A DNA stretch of 64,000 bases from Heterohyrax brucei (taxonomy: Eukaryota; Chordata; Mammalia; Hyracoidea; Procaviidae), in contig CM053140.1 of assembly GCA_028571685.1 (NCBI GenBank), forward strand, positions 29,741,501 to 29,805,500, read 5' to 3'. Shown piece after piece: positions 46,773 to 60,800 of the stretch. The position numbers and the translations under genes are program-made. How positions within the stretch are numbered: position 1 is the stretch's first letter; each line of letters opens with the position of its first letter. The notes under the pieces are model-generated. The model was not told the origin of the DNA, did no database searches, and saw only the letters and a program-made list of their open reading frames with translations.

Positions 46773-47539
46773 GGGTGTGTTAATAAAACTTCGCCCCTAG
46801 GGAGATTTTTCTTCCACCAGTCTGTGCTCGGATGTATTTGTCATGCAAGATCAGATATTGCTCTTCCTTTTCTTCTATTTTTCACAGTTCCATTTGCACA
46901 TGCAGTTATTCAGTCCATCTGGAATGTGAACGCTGCCTCAGTTTGGGCAGAACACTCTTTTCCCATGTCACCTCACACAAGATTCCAGTGTGGACTGGAA
47001 TCTGGCATGGATGATGTCACAGAACAAAGTCATAAAGCCTATTTAAAATTGAAAAGTCACAGGTTTTATTGAGGGAATAGAGAACCCTGCAATGAGGAAA
47101 TTTGAAATTCCCACAAATGGAACCCACAAAGGGGGAAAATCCTGGGGAAACATGTTTATAGGCCTGGAGGAGGAAGTACAAAACTGGTTTACCGTGATGG
47201 AGATCTGCCAAAGGCGAGACAAAGCGAAGCATCATCTTTGACATTACTGGCTGTGTGAATACTTTGATTGGCGTACTTGAAAGACATGGGCTCAAGGGGG
47301 CACTTCTTGTTGGTTACATAGCAATGACATGGCAGTAGTTGTCAGAGGTCATCTTTTAAAAGTTACCTGGCTCAGTGTCTTTCCTAGGAGGAGATTCCAA
47401 AAAGTTTTTATCAGGGAACAAAAGAGTTTCCTCAAGGTATTCACATTCTAAAGAAATACTTCCCTAACAATAACAGGAGTTGGTTCCTAGGCAACAAAGG
47501 TACAGGGTGGGGGGGGGAGGTTACAGCTCTTAGTTAGCT
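46773..47539. other. Intergenic, unassigned
   Basis: No gene or clear element; a G-run of 9 at about 47510. Confidence 0.3.
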
Positions 47540-48260
47540 CAACTCAACTCATTTTAAAAGTGAGTCCAATGTCTTTAATCTCATTTGTGATTGTTGAGAA
47601 CTCAGTGGAATCCAGTGTAGACTAGCAACTGGTGTAGCTAAGAATGCGGTGTAGACCAGCATCTGGTGTAGTTGTTACTGTGAACCTAAGAGGAGTTGGT
47701 GCTGCCTGCCACAAACAGCCAGTCTTTGAGACAAGCGTGAGATGAGAAGCAAGATGTTTATTGCTTAGGCAGGGAGACAGAGGGGATCATTCCAAAATCT
47801 GCCTCCTGGAAAGGGAGACTAGTTGGAGGTTTCATAGCAAAAGGGAATAAGGTTTTATGAGTCTCAGGAATTTACAGAATTCTTCGGGTGGTCACAGTGG
47901 TCTCCTCCCAGATGTGTTGATATCCTAATTGGTATTTGGGGCCCGGAGGTGGTATGGCCATCATGTAAAGCAGGTTAGTTTTTTCCTTTTATGTTTTTTA
48001 TAGGCTCTTATCACTTGTTTTTCCATAGTCCAAAAGAGAGCATAGATTAGCCCTTAACTTTGAGAGACAGTGACAGACACAATGGACTCTGGCCTGGAGA
48101 CTGAATTAAGAAACAGAATGGTGCAGGTTATGCTCAAGATGCAGCTGCTTATTTTACTCTGCCTGTCAAGAATCCCGGTGCAGACTGGCATCCGTTATAG
48201 CTGGGAACTTCGGTGTAGACTGGCATTTGGTACAGCTAGGAGTCAACTTAGAAACAGTCC
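47540..48260 (-). mobile_element. Probable endogenous-retrovirus LTR region with repeated 35-bp motif
   Basis: AATAAA on the minus strand at 47757-47762 followed by U5-like sequence. At each side (47605-47690 and 48170-48245) there are two copies of a unit of about 35 bp, 'ggtgtagactggcat.tggt', so the block is bounded by similar repeats. No retroviral reading frame recognised. Classification as an LTR is inference. Confidence 0.4.
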
Positions 48261-49574
48261 TGGTGAAAGAGGAAATCAGTGTATGAAAGGCATGTGGCCT
48301 GCTCGGAGCTGCACTCACACCTCTGTGAGAACCCCACCTGGTCATCCTCCCGTTTTGGTTCCTGATTGGGCCCTCTTAGGGGTGGGGGCTTGACCTTCCC
48401 AACTTGGCCCTTCTCTCCTGTGCTCTGTGGTTGCACTGAAGGCCAGGTTTTACTCCATTGCCTTCTTTGGTACTGCCCACACCCCTACTCTCTCTGTCCC
48501 CTCGTTGGCCCGTCTCACAGGGTATATTAGAGGCTCCAGCCCTGACTTCGACGGTGATGACTCAGGTTGGCTGGGAGTATGAGACCTGAGGGTCCTTGAG
48601 GAACTCGACCCCAGGGGCCACAGATGACAGACAGCAGGGAGGTATCCCAGCAGGTGAGGCAACAGAGGAAGGAAACGCTGCCCAGAGCCACCCAGCCATA
48701 CCCAGTGTGATGGTGTTCTTGGCAGCTGGCCATGGCAAGTCCCCTTGTTTCTGGTGTCACAGACATGGTGTGGTTATGTCTTGGGGTTTGTTCCCCCTAA
48801 TTAAATATAACAAGGTGGATCTGACAGGAGGCAGATGGGTGGGTGGGGCTGCCAGGCAGGAGGGGGAAGGCTGTGGCTTGGGACTGGGTCCTATTCCCAC
48901 CTGTGCCATAAGGCACTGGGGCACTAACAAAGAAATTGCCCTGGGCTTGTGAGGTGGCTCAAGCTTCACTCCTTCCTTTTATCCCATCTGCTACAAAGGG
49001 ACTTTGCTGATGGAATCTCAGTGCCAACTTCACTGACTCACGTGGGCTTGGAGGGCAACCCAGATACGGGCCCTGGTCTCCCAGCACAGTGCAGGTGCCA
49101 CAGAATGGGCTGGGATGGGAACGTTGGCCGCCTTCTGTCAGACAGTGGAGTTCTGCCATGTCCCTGCTGGCCTTCTTCAGAATGGCACAGGTCCAGGGAA
49201 AGCCAGAGGCACCAGTGTGGCCTATGAGAGTGAACCTCCTGGAGGGTGATGTGGTTCAGGGCTGCTTCCCTCAGAACCTGCCTGTTGCCTGGGTTCCTGC
49301 CTCCCCTGCCAACAACTTGCACCTTCCCTTGGGAGTGGCTCTTATTCCCCAGGCTCTGTGCTTTCCTCCTCTTTCTGGGTGGGCCCCTTGGGAGTGGCAC
49401 TCCAAAGGGAGGCCACTCCTGCCAATGCAAGGCTGAAAGGTAGAGGCAGGGTGCTCAGATCATACCTTTTCTTTGGGTCCTGTCCCACCCTGGTGGCACC
49501 TGGAGGCCCTGATGTTCACCTCCATCTCTGTGCCAATCACAGAACCCAAACAGCCATGACAGAACCCAGGTTTT
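48261..49574. other. Intergenic, downstream of NADK
   Basis: GC-rich unique-looking sequence between the probable LTR and the NADK poly(A) signal. Several short open frames, none with recognisable domains. Confidence 0.4.
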
Positions 49575-49587
49575 TTTTAGAAGTCTG

Positions 49588-49593
49588 TTTATT
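49588..49593 (-). terminator. NADK: Poly(A) signal AATAAA (NADK, distal)
   Basis: 'tttatt' on the plus strand; last canonical signal in the inferred NADK 3' UTR. Confidence 0.6.
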
Positions 49594-51389
49594 CAAAGTA
49601 TCTGAAAATAGTAATAAGGCTTTCAACAACATTTAATAAATCTTCAAGATTTTAACAATATGAAATACTAAGAATTCACTTCAAAAATCCAAAGTGTTCT
49701 AGATCATTCTAACATCATGCTGCTTTGAGCCTTCGTTGATACTTGCTTTTTTGTCTGAGTGACCAGAATCCCAAACTCCTCTCTCGGACCTAAAGGCCTG
49801 GAGGTCCTGGGACTCTCCTACCTCAGCTGGTCCAACCATCACCTCAAAGAGTATGGGACCCAGGTGGGCATGGACATGCAGGCCACAGACAGGGACAGGC
49901 CTCCGGTTCCATGTTACCGTGTTCCTGGAGCCAGCCTATACTGCCCAGTGCTTTCTGACTACCAGATGGAGGGAGGGAACAGGGCATTCTCAGGCCACAA
50001 ACACTGATGGGCATTACAGTACCATTTCTGGACACACTCAGACCTCACTGCATGTTTATCTCAGCTCTGATGGAGGGTCCAGGACAGCGGCCCTACCTGA
50101 GTGTGGCCAGGGGTGTGTGGGTGTGCACCCTCCTCTTCTGTCCCTTTAACTGACAAAAGCACAACTCTCAGAGCAAGGTGCAGAGGCCTGGCCACTCTGA
50201 ACCAAATGCTCTTCTGGAAGCCACACAGGCTGTACTGAGCACCAGCCACGCTCGACCTGGGCTGCCTGGCACCTGCGCACCCACTTTCCCTTGCTCCCTG
50301 CGTGACAGGGAGGCAGCCCAACACCCTTGTGGCTGACTGACAGGTACAGTGATGACTGGAATGAAGGTTTTTCTGTGAGCTCAGATGAGGAGGAGCAGGG
50401 TCAGCACTCAGTTAGAGACTGTTGTCTTCCTCTGGGGTATATCCACTCAACCTGGTTGTCACAATGCCAAGGAGAAATGGCTTGCCAACCCCAGACACCC
50501 AGCCTCCTGCACAGTACCACCAAGCCTACAGCGGCCACGTGACTCCAGAAAGAATGGTCCCCATGGTGGCACCACAGAGGACAATGTAAACAGGGAACCA
50601 GGCGTTGCTTCATAGCAGGACAAGTCCCCTCCCTTTTAAATCTTCACAAAAGTGTGTACAATAAAACATGTACATAAGCACTTCAGAAAGTTTAAAAGAA
50701 TCTCTAAAAAGTATATACAGGGTTAAAATATCTCCCGGTACGGAAGGTGCCGGCCCGTGCGTAGGAATGTATGTGGGCCCTGGCCCAGCCTCCCCTCCGG
50801 CCCCACTCCAGGCTTGCTGGGCCCAAGGACGCCAGCCTGAAGCAGGAAGAGGAAACACCCCACAATCGTGGGGACAGGACCTTGGCATGGGGCCCACAGA
50901 CACTGGCCTGAAGCAGGATGAAGATATATTCCACAGTCTTGGGGACAGAGACCTCAGGGAGGCTGGTGGGCACGGTCCTGAGCTGGGGTGGGAGACCCTC
51001 CCAACCATTTCCAGAAATCAGATCAAACAGCAGCCTCAACAGCCCCCACCCCACCAGTCAAGCCTCAAAGTGTCCAAGGGTTTTCCTGGAAGCAGTTCCA
51101 GGAAAGTGTCTGGAACAAGTGGAAATATTGTGGCTAAAGGAAGACTTTTGGCTATGAGACATGTATCTCCCTGCAGAAGAACAGGCGACTCAGCCTAATC
51201 CTCTGAATTTCAATATACTGATTTACGGATGCTTCCTGACATGGAGCTTCCTGACATGGGCCACATGGAGTGGCCCTGGTTTAAGGATGTGCATGTGACA
51301 TCAATGCTGACACATGACCTCTGACATAGGGCCACAGCTCAGACTTGGTCAGTGTGTGTGGTGACACTGAGACCCTGCCAGCTCCTCTG

Positions 51390-51395
51390 TTTATT
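51390..51395 (-). terminator. NADK: Poly(A) signal AATAAA (NADK, proximal)
   Basis: 'tttatt' on the plus strand, about 255 bp past the stop codon. Confidence 0.4.
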
Positions 51396-51648
51396 TAGAA
51401 GTGCAAAAAAAAATAGTTAAATTCACGTTAGAAACAGGTGATCTGGCTGAAAAAAAGGCAGGTTCCCATTCTTCCTTTGGCCACAGGTGGGAAGGACAGG
51501 ATCGGGGGCGATGACATTCGAGAACACAACACTACAGATACACAGATGGCTGTTCCCAAGGGGCAGACAGCAAGGAGGAAACAAAGACGCAGACGCTGGG
51601 AGAGCTGAACTATCTGACCCGCGGGCTGGGAAGCTGGGTGCTGCCGGC

Positions 51649-51817
51649 TTAGCCTTGACCCTCCCCACCCTCCTCGTCCTCCTCCTCCTCCGTGAAGTGG
51701 GTCTGCTTCTTCCGCACATTCCAGTGCAGACACTGGGCCAGGCTCTCGAACCAGTCTCTCACAGGGTCTTGGACGCAGATGGAGGGCAGCGGGTAGCAGG
51801 AGGTGGTGATGCTGATA
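51649..51817 (-). CDS. NADK: NADK coding exon 11 (C-terminus and stop)
   Basis: Acceptor CCTGCCTCAG|TATCAG. Encodes (S)[38 protein letters not shown], then an acidic end [14 protein letters not shown] and TAA at 51651-51649. The last residues differ from human, giving three extra codons. Confidence 0.95.
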
Positions 51818-54800
51818 CTGAGGCAGGGAGAGATGTGGTGTGGCCAGGTCAGCCGAGCACCTCCCTAAGCTGGCCATGCAGCACCTAAGCCACAGCCACA
51901 GGCTTGTCCCCATGGGCCTCTGCCTGCCCTGACCGCCTGCCTTCTGCAGAAGGAAGGAGTGGGGGCACCTCTGGAAGGCCGGGATCTGGGAATTCTCAGC
52001 CAGTCCCATGCTCACGCCTATAATGCCCTCACTCTGTTCATGCTATCTGCACCCCCATCCTCTGACCCCTGAATGAGGGGCTCCAGGGGCAACCATGTCC
52101 TTCAGCCTGTCCCCAATAGCCAGGCCCAAAGCAGGCTCTCAGAGGGTGCTATTATGTAGCTGAATCTATCCATCTTCCAAGACAGAGTACCATGGCCCAC
52201 CTGCCCCAACCCAGGGACCAGGAGAGGATGACCCAGAATGGTCACCAGCACCTCAAAGGTCCCCAGGAGCTGGTGCCCAGCAGGATGGAGGGGACAAGGG
52301 CAGGATCTGCAAGAGCGGACGGGATCTGTAGCCACCTTGGCACTGTACCCTCCACTGCCTTCTCCCTAGAGCCATGCCAGGCACCACAGGCTTCCTGACT
52401 TGCTTCCCTGACATGGACCATGCAGTGTAGGGTGGAGCTGGGGGAAGGAGTTTTCACCTCCAGGTGCATCCCTGGAACGGCACACAGACCAGCTGCCCCT
52501 GGCGGGCATGGCTGAAGGATGGGTGAACCAGGAGCAGTAGGGGAGCCTCTACGGGGCAGGATTACAGCAGAACCAGCAGGTGGGCTGGCAAGACACCCAC
52601 ACCCTTCCCCATCCCTTTGTTCCTGGTTTCCTAACCAGTCCCAGCCCACACACCTGTCCCCATGGCGGATCTCTTGTCTCTTCCGTCCATCAAAGGAAAC
52701 CCAGGCAGTGTTCCTGGCTTCTGGGGACAGTGTGATCTGGGATCAAAGGAGAAGAGGCGTGGCCACAACGTGGATATGCACTGTGCCTCAGGTAGCACCC
52801 ACAATCCCACGTGCGTGCACCTGAGGGCTCTGGCAGCAGAACTGTGTATCTGCAGGTGGCCCCAATGGCTCTAGACCCACGAGGTTGGGGCCCCTGCTCT
52901 CACCCGTATTTCCCCCTGATGACTTTCCGCCCGGGCTGGCCCTGAGACCAGAAAACTGGAGAAGGCATCCCCACAGGCACTCATCTCTGTCCTCACAAGG
53001 AGGCCCACCAACAGCTTGGATGAAGACGGGCTCCACACACAGCCAGGCCTACCCAACAGTCACATGGGGGAGGGAGTGGCACCCTACACTCGAGGACAGG
53101 AGGGCAGCCCAGTGTAATGATTCTCAGCAGAGTAGGGAGGCTGTGGGGGGTTGAGCAACAGGCCTAGTGGGTTCTCACCAGCAGGGCTGACTCCCTGCCC
53201 ACAGGGAGGTCAGAAGTCACACTCACCTTGAGCTCCACTCCAGCAGGGATCACGATGGGCCGGAAGGACAGTGAGTGTGGGCAAATGGGAGTGATCATGA
53301 TGGCTGGCACATTGGGGTGGATCATGGAGGCCCCTGCTGCAGCCGCGTATGCTGTGCTTCCGGTCGGGGTAGACACGATCACACCTGCTGGGACATGGGC
53401 TTCTCAGTGAGCCACTTGCCAGGCTGCTGCTCCAGTCTCTCCCACAGCCCTGTCAGTCTGTCTTCTCTGGGTGCAGAAAGTTAAGACAAGCAGGGACCCA
53501 TCCTACTCACCGTCACCCTGTACCGTGGTGATGAGGTGTCCGTCCAGGTAGACATCCACATTGGAGAGGTAGGAAGAAGGGCCTCTGTCAATCACCACCT
53601 CATTCAGGACCTAGGGGCACAGAAGGGACACACATACTCAGAGAAGGGTAGGACATGGCAAGGTGTGGCCAAGGGAAGGGCACTGACATAGTGCACCTAA
53701 CACGGGCCACAGATATGGCAGCCTGCGCAGAGCATTTCTAATGGGTGTGCTGGGTGGCACAGTGATGACCTCCCAGGATGGCTGCGCCCAGACCCTGCAG
53801 GGGTTAACTCTCTGGGAATCCCCCAGGAAGACAGGGCTCCTCTATGTGGGAGTCCCAAGCCTAAGATCACCCCACATGCCTACGGACCTGGTACTGCATG
53901 ACCTGCTTCCCGACCTCGGCGTCCAAGGCCAGCATGCCGTTCTCTCTGACCCCATTGGGAGCAGCTGCCTTCTTCCCTCTGAGCTCCTTCACGACTCGGA
54001 CTTTGAGCCGGCTCCGGAGCATGATGGCTGCATTCCCTAGAATGCCGGAAAGCCGGCTGAGGTCAGGCAGCCCCACAGAGTAGGCAGAGGCCTTGCCCAA
54101 ACAGGGACCCTGCCTTTCCCAAACCAAGACGAACATTTCTGTGCCTTCTAAAAAAAAACAACTCCTATCTACCATACAGAACATTTCTTCACAGCAGATC
54201 CAGCCAGTGATCTGTCGAAAGACTTCAACATGTTAGCAGGAAAATGTGTGAGAACTTGGAAATTTTTAATTTTTGAAACTTCAATGTTGCTCTACGCATT
54301 GCTCAAAAAGAAAAAACAACAACCCCCAAACCCACCAACAGGGCAACCTCATCTGAGGCTGTGCGGGCTCTAGAACATTCCAACTCACCCTCTATCACCT
54401 GAGTAACTTGGGACTGGAAGTTCTCAAAGTTGAAGGGGGTCAGGAAGCCCAGGGAGCCCAGGTGGAAGGCCATGACGGGGGGCACGCTGCCCTGTGGGCG
54501 GACGAGACAGGCACTCAGGACTCAGTCTTTCAGAGGCCACATGGACTGCCCAGAGCTCCCAGAGCCCAGAGGCAGTGCAGGTTAGGGCCAGGTGTCCTGA
54601 CTCTCCTGGACAGTGGGCATCACTGTGACAGCCCATGGGGACGAGGGAGCTGAGCCTAAGAGCTGGGGTCCTAGCAGACACACCAGGAACACTGTTCCAG
54701 GCCTAGAGGGTGGACTCAGGAAGGTGGGGTCCTGTGAACTGGAAGAGGCTGAGACAACATGGGGTGACTGTGCCTGAGGTTAGAAACTGGGTGGCAGGGT

Positions 54801-57800
54801 ACAGTGTGGGCTGGAAGGAGGCAGTAGGGAGACCCAGCGAACAAACAGAACCAGCAGGACCCTCAAGTGACTGGCTAGCAGGGCAGGAAGGGGCCAGCGA
54901 GACGAGACTGACATCCAGCTGGGGGAAACCAGCCACGGGCTCTGAAGGGGTGGCAGTGTGGCTCAGGCAGGGCAAGCCAACACCTACTTGGCTGGGTTGA
55001 GGGGTTCAGACCGGGTGTTGGCAGAGGTCTACTGAAGACAGAAAACACTGCCTCCTATGAGAGGCTGCTGGGCTAAGGACTGGGGACAGTACGGAAGTGG
55101 CCATGTGAGAGCGAGTAGAGGCCATCCAGATCAACCAAGGACCGGGTGTCAGGGAGCAGAGAACTAGGGTGGTGGCAGCTCAGAGGGAAGGTCCTAGGCA
55201 GGACAGCACTGGACACCGTGAGTGAAGCCAGGCTGGTGGGGTGTGAGCCACTGTGTCTCTGCCTCCCACTGCTGTATCACCACACCCCACCCCCAGCAAC
55301 AAGACCACAGGTCCCCGCAAGTTGCCTGCCTCACCCACCTCACCATGGTTTTCTCTGCTTCCCCTGGGTCCCTCAGCGATGGGCTCAAATGACTCAGGGC
55401 TTCCGGCTTCCTCCCAGACCCTCTGTGGTGCCTCCATGGCCCCCACCCACAGCCCCTCCCAACCTGCCTTCTGACAGCCCTGCTGGCCCTCTGCCTGGAT
55501 CTGTACGCGCCCCTCACAGATGTCTCCAGTCTCGACCTGGTACTCACGCAACCCTGCCTGTGCCTCCAGGGCAGCCTGTGCCTGAGTGAGGACAGAAGCA
55601 GGGAGAGCAGAGAGCATCCCACATGGGATTATCTGCAAATCTGCTCTGCCATCAAACGCACTTAGGCCAGCCAGTCTGGCTCACAGAAGGAACACCCCAC
55701 AGTGCCTAATCTCTGCCGCATGAAGCTGAGATCAGAAGATGAAAGCCAAGCTCTGAGAGCACCTCCCTGGGCTGCACTGTGTGAGCCTCACACATCACCT
55801 GGAAAAGGGAGGACGCATACAGCAGGGTCCCGTCTCCACCCAAGCAGATGATGAAGTCGATTTGATTGGAAATGTCATCGTAATCTGGAAAAGACAAAAG
55901 GAAACAGCAGCTCTCACATCACCCCTGGTCTACAGCTGTGGCATGCCCAACGCCAACGGCGGGCAGGCACACTGAGCTCCCAGCAGCTGCAGTGTCCTGC
56001 CTATAAACCACACAACAGGGAACATACAGACACACCTTCTCTGAAAGTGCAAAATTTCTTTTTCACTGGTCCAAAGTTCTCATCACTCACGATAGCGGGG
56101 TCTTCCAGAACTTTCTTTTCGACGTACACAATCATGTTGTTCTCCTAGAAGCAAAGTGTACCTGAGGCCCTTCTACAGCCCTATCAGGCCCCACCAACAA
56201 ACCCCAGATGAGACCACAGGTGCCTCCCTAAGTCTCCTTTCAACACTATAACATGCAAAGTAACAGGATTCCTCTCTCTTGGCTTCCGTGAGATTGTCCT
56301 TTGGTCATTTCATAAGCAGACGTCGGTCCTGTCAGACGCTCTTGCTCCTGTCAGTGACACTTGTTCTGACTTTAAGAGCTCCCTGCATGGGCAGGTCGGG
56401 GCCGCTCCACGCCTTGCTCTCCTGGCAGGGGTGTAGGTTAGTGAGGTACAGGTGAAAGAGCCCTGCCTAGGCTCACCTCCATGAGGTACACACAGAGCTC
56501 CTTGAAGGGCTGCAGCAGGCTGGCATCTCGGATCTTCTTGATGACAAGGACGCTCTTTGGAGCCTTGTTCCATGTCAGCCTCTGGCTTGCAGGGTCCTGG
56601 ATGTGCCTTTGTGTAGGGAGAGGGGGACAGGGAGGTCACTCCACAAACAGCCTCCTCTCAAGGACAAGGGCACCACACATCGAAAGGATTAAATGTCCCA
56701 AAATACATACTCAAGGCCACCGCTCTGAGGTTTTATCCCTGCCTGGCTGTGCCGTTGGCCACTGCACTTCCAGGTCCATTCACAGGCCCATGTGCAGCAC
56801 TGGCTGGCAAATTGGAACACACCTTATTTATGAACAGGACTGACAGCCACATTCTATCCAGACGGAATCCTTCCTGCTGTTTTTACTAAAAGCCCCTGTT
56901 TAGCTATTCTTCACGGCCTCTGAGCCCAGGTTCCCCTGGTCGTGAACCTGTAACTCCATGCTCCCTGACCCTGATCCGTAAGGGTGCCAAGTTCTGGCTC
57001 CTAATGAGCTTATCACCCTGGAAATAAGAGCCCTGATCTTGGGCCAAGCTGTCCTTCACCTTGTCCAGAGTCAAAGGATGTCACCTCCCACGGCCACCCC
57101 TGACCCCTGGAGGCCCATGTGTCCCACTGACTCACATGACATGGCCCATCCCATCTGCACCTTTAGGAGAACCAGTGACTCACTAGTGACTTGAACAGTG
57201 AATAGTACCTTGTTTAAGAACACCTGTTGCCCTATCTAAACCAGTTTGCAGAGGTTTCTGCAATACTGACTTGGACTGCGCAGCAGAAACATGATGCCAG
57301 GAGCAGGCTAATTCCTCCCCAGGCACAGCCCATCCTACTCAGCCCCAAGAACACTCCAGGCCTGCCTTGTTGGTGAAAGACTCCTGCAGGCTCACCTCTG
57401 CTGCCCCAGCTGGGGGTCACGGCTGCTGAGGTCCATAGCTGGGCCATAAGAACCTCCGCTTCCATATTTCCTCCTCTCGGCTTGCTAGAAAGCAGTTTCT
57501 AGAACTGCAGTATAAGCCTGGCAGAAAGGTTTCCCTCTCCAGTAAGAGCCTCCAAGCCAAGAAGTCTGTTCAAAACGATGCCTCACCAGGGACACTAGGC
57601 CCCGGAATAGTGACAGCCCCATGTGCTGCCAGTGCTGGTGGAGGGCAGACTCAAACATGCATGCACTCACCCTATCTTGGCGGGCCTGGCCAGTGACACT
57701 TCACCTGCTGCCTCCCAGCCCCTGATCCTCCTTGAAGCCTGCAGGGCACTCACAGCAAGCAGCCATGCCATGCAGACCCACAGGAATGCGACACAAGTCC

Positions 57801-60800
57801 GTCACAGGCCTCACAGAGGTACTCCCCCCAGTGGACCTAACTTTTGCCTCTACAAACAAAAAAGAGTGCTGCTGAGCCAGCCCTGTCTAAGGAACTGCCG
57901 AAAATGAAATATCCACAAAGCCCACCTGCTTGGCTGTCTCACTGTTTATTATATACTACCCTCTTAATCTCCTACTTAAAAAGGCCTCAAGATTACCTTT
58001 CAGGGCCAAGCTGCAACGCCTCAGACTGCCCCCATACACAAGGCCACAGAGACCTTGGAGCTGGCTCCTCTGGAGCGTCACTCCCAACACACCAGCACCC
58101 AGAGAGGAGCCCTGAGTGTGGGTGATGGGTATAGGTTGAAACGTCTTCTCGGTAGTGCCTTCCAGCACTTTCCCAGAAGTGGAGGAAATCATAGTAGCGA
58201 CCCACCTAGCCTGAGAATCCTGACCTGAGGATCAGCTTGCTGTGGAAGGAGCCCTTGGGTTGCAGTCAGGTTGGGGTGCTCATGCTCAAACAAGTCTAGT
58301 CTCAGGCAGTCAGTGATTCTAACTGCCTCTGGACAGCCCCATCCCCCACCACTGGTTGTCCCTCCCTTACCCCTGGAGCTGGGCTGTCCAGACTGGAGGC
58401 TCCCAGCTGTCCTCCAGCTGAGCCCTGTGCATCAGTCCTTCTGTGTGACCACAAACTTGTTATTACACTTTCTGGTGGGCCACCTGTAGCTGGGCTAGAG
58501 CCTATAGCCCCTCCAGATAGCAGCACAGGCCATGAGGGAACCACAGTCCTCTGTGTGAGGCCAAGCCACGCTGAGACAGTAATTTCACACGTCTCAACCC
58601 AATACAGGAGACCCTGGTTGCATAGTGGTTACCTGCTATGTCTGCTAACCAAAAGGCTGGCAGTTCAAATCTGTCAGGTGCTCCTTGGAAACTCTATGGG
58701 GCAGTTTTTCTCTCATCTATAGAGTCATCATGAGTTGGAAAGAGGTCATCATGCTCCAGACATGGGAACAAACAGCTGCTCCCACAACCCAAGGGCCTCT
58801 GATCCCACACAGTCCCAGCTCCCACCATGGTCTCCACAGCAGCCTGCAGACTGGAGGGTAGAGAAACCTGACAGCACTGCAGCCCCCCAACTCAAGGGCA
58901 TCCTTAGCTCTGGGCATGGAAGGCTCCCTGTGGGCATGGGTGCGCCCGGACAAACCCTCACAACACAGCAAACCTAGAGACAGAAAACACCAGAGAAAGT
59001 CGCTGTACAGTTACGGCCAGCTGAGGCCAGGCAGCTGGGGGCCCCTATCAAAGAGGCACTTAGTCAAGACACAAACGAGGAAGAGGCAGACTGGGAGGAG
59101 CCCTGGCCAAGGAGGGGCCAGCACCAGGCTGAGGCCAGTGTGAGCCTGGTGTGCACAGCCAGGGAGCACGACTAGGTGGGGCAGCAGCAGGATCCGGCAG
59201 CCAGGATCCCGCTTTGAGTTCTCAGGACCCCACGGGGCATATAAGGTGTGCGCACACCTTGACTGGATCCTTCATATCATGGTTGCTGTAGACAGAGCTC
59301 CTGGTGGGGATGCCTGAGAAGCTGCACAGTGCTGGCCTGGGGCTCAGGGCAGACGTTGCTGACGGGTCAGAAAAAAGAGTCAGGTACCACCCCGACATCT
59401 GCAGAAGTAACTGGACAGATGTGGGGGCAGAGGAGCTCAGTTCTGGCTGAATCCAGTCTGTAACCCTACAAGAAAGCCCTAGACACGGCTGGCAGCAGCC
59501 CAAGGCCATTAGCTCTGTCACCTTACCCAAGGCGTCTGCCTAGACAGCAGACACCTCAACAAAGGTGTCCACAAAGCTACCATCTGTGACAATGAGAGGC
59601 AGACAACACATTGTTGCTATCGGGACCGATGTAGTCACTGCTTCACAATTTGTAGAGCAGCTGTGGACAGCCTAGATGGTGAAGGCATGTTCTCCATCAT
59701 CCTGCCCTGGTGATGGGGGCCCATTTTGAAGGCCAGGCTTCCACCCACCCTGCCACGCCCCTGCTGCTTAGGATCCAGACCATCATGAGTCACTGTGTAC
59801 CAGGGTAGTAGGGCAACCTGTTAAGGAAGGTGACACAACAACCTACTCTTTTATGAATGTAATGTGCTAGAATTACTCTTCTCTTCACAGTCACGGTAAG
59901 CATGTCATGTTGCTGTGATGCGTGGGGGCCATAAAGCTGTGGCCTCAAGGCCTGAGTGTATGACCACACAGACATGGCCTGGCTGGTAGAACCTTTTAGG
60001 AAATGTGTCCCACTGTCCCCAAAGACTGAGCCCAATTTTGACCCTTCAAACATAAGGCAGTCATATAAGAGTATGTTCCTGTCCCCATGAAACACACACC
60101 AGGAGACCCATGCAGAGTGCATGGTGCAGGGACCACCACACATCAGGCTTAGTTGCACAAAGTGGTGCACAAACAGAGGCCCTGGAGATAAGAAACTCAG
60201 CACGGTGGTACAGTTTAGCTTGGTTACAGGGTGTCTTTCAGAAGTAAAGCCCTGGACAGATGTGTACAAGGGGAGTGGGGTCTCTGAGGCCCTCTGGTGT
60301 GAGTCGACCCCTGACACTCAGATGGCAGCAAGATGGGGTACTTCTAAAACAAGAAAAATCAAACAAGAAGAAAGGTGACAACTATGTCTACAGTTCTGGA
60401 ATAATCAAGAGAACATGCGGCCACCAAGTGTTTTGAGCCAGGGCTCCCCACAAAGTGATTCATGGCTAAAAGAAATGTACTCTCTCCTGCTCATGCTGGG
60501 ATGTGGCACTTGTGTGTCTACAGGTGTGCACCCCATTCCTGACTCGGTGCCTTCATACTCAGAGACCCTGATTAGGAGCACACCTGATGCGAAGAGTCAG
60601 ATCTCTCGCCATGACCCCCATTACACCCAGTAGGCGCCTCAAGTCTCCCTCCACTCCCACACCTCCCCCTGCTGAGCACCTGAGGCCTGGTCAGGAGGCT
60701 GAGGTCTGGACTCCTGCCATCGTGGCAGCTGTGCCCTGCACTTACATGATGGTCTGGGGGTTCTGCAGCACACACGCCTTTGGTCCAAAAGTGGTCACTG

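Larger units (their letters stand above)
49575..51648 (-). other. NADK: NADK 3' UTR
   Basis: Continuation of the last NADK exon past the TAA stop to the poly(A) signal at 49588-49593; about 2.07 kb, similar to the long 3' UTR I recall for human NADK. An earlier AATAAA at 51390-51395 would give a 3' UTR of only about 270 bp. Confidence 0.65.

Noticed and set aside
50668-51198. 176-codon plus-strand open frame
   Set aside because: It lies antisense in the NADK 3' UTR, with low-complexity composition and no recognisable homology.
51428-52015. 195-codon minus-strand frame overlapping NADK exon 11
   Set aside because: It is a different frame from the true NADK C-terminal exon and reads through intron.
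59790-60317. 175-codon minus-strand open frame in NADK intron 2
   Set aside because: No domain, no splice signals joining it to NADK, and not at a promoter.
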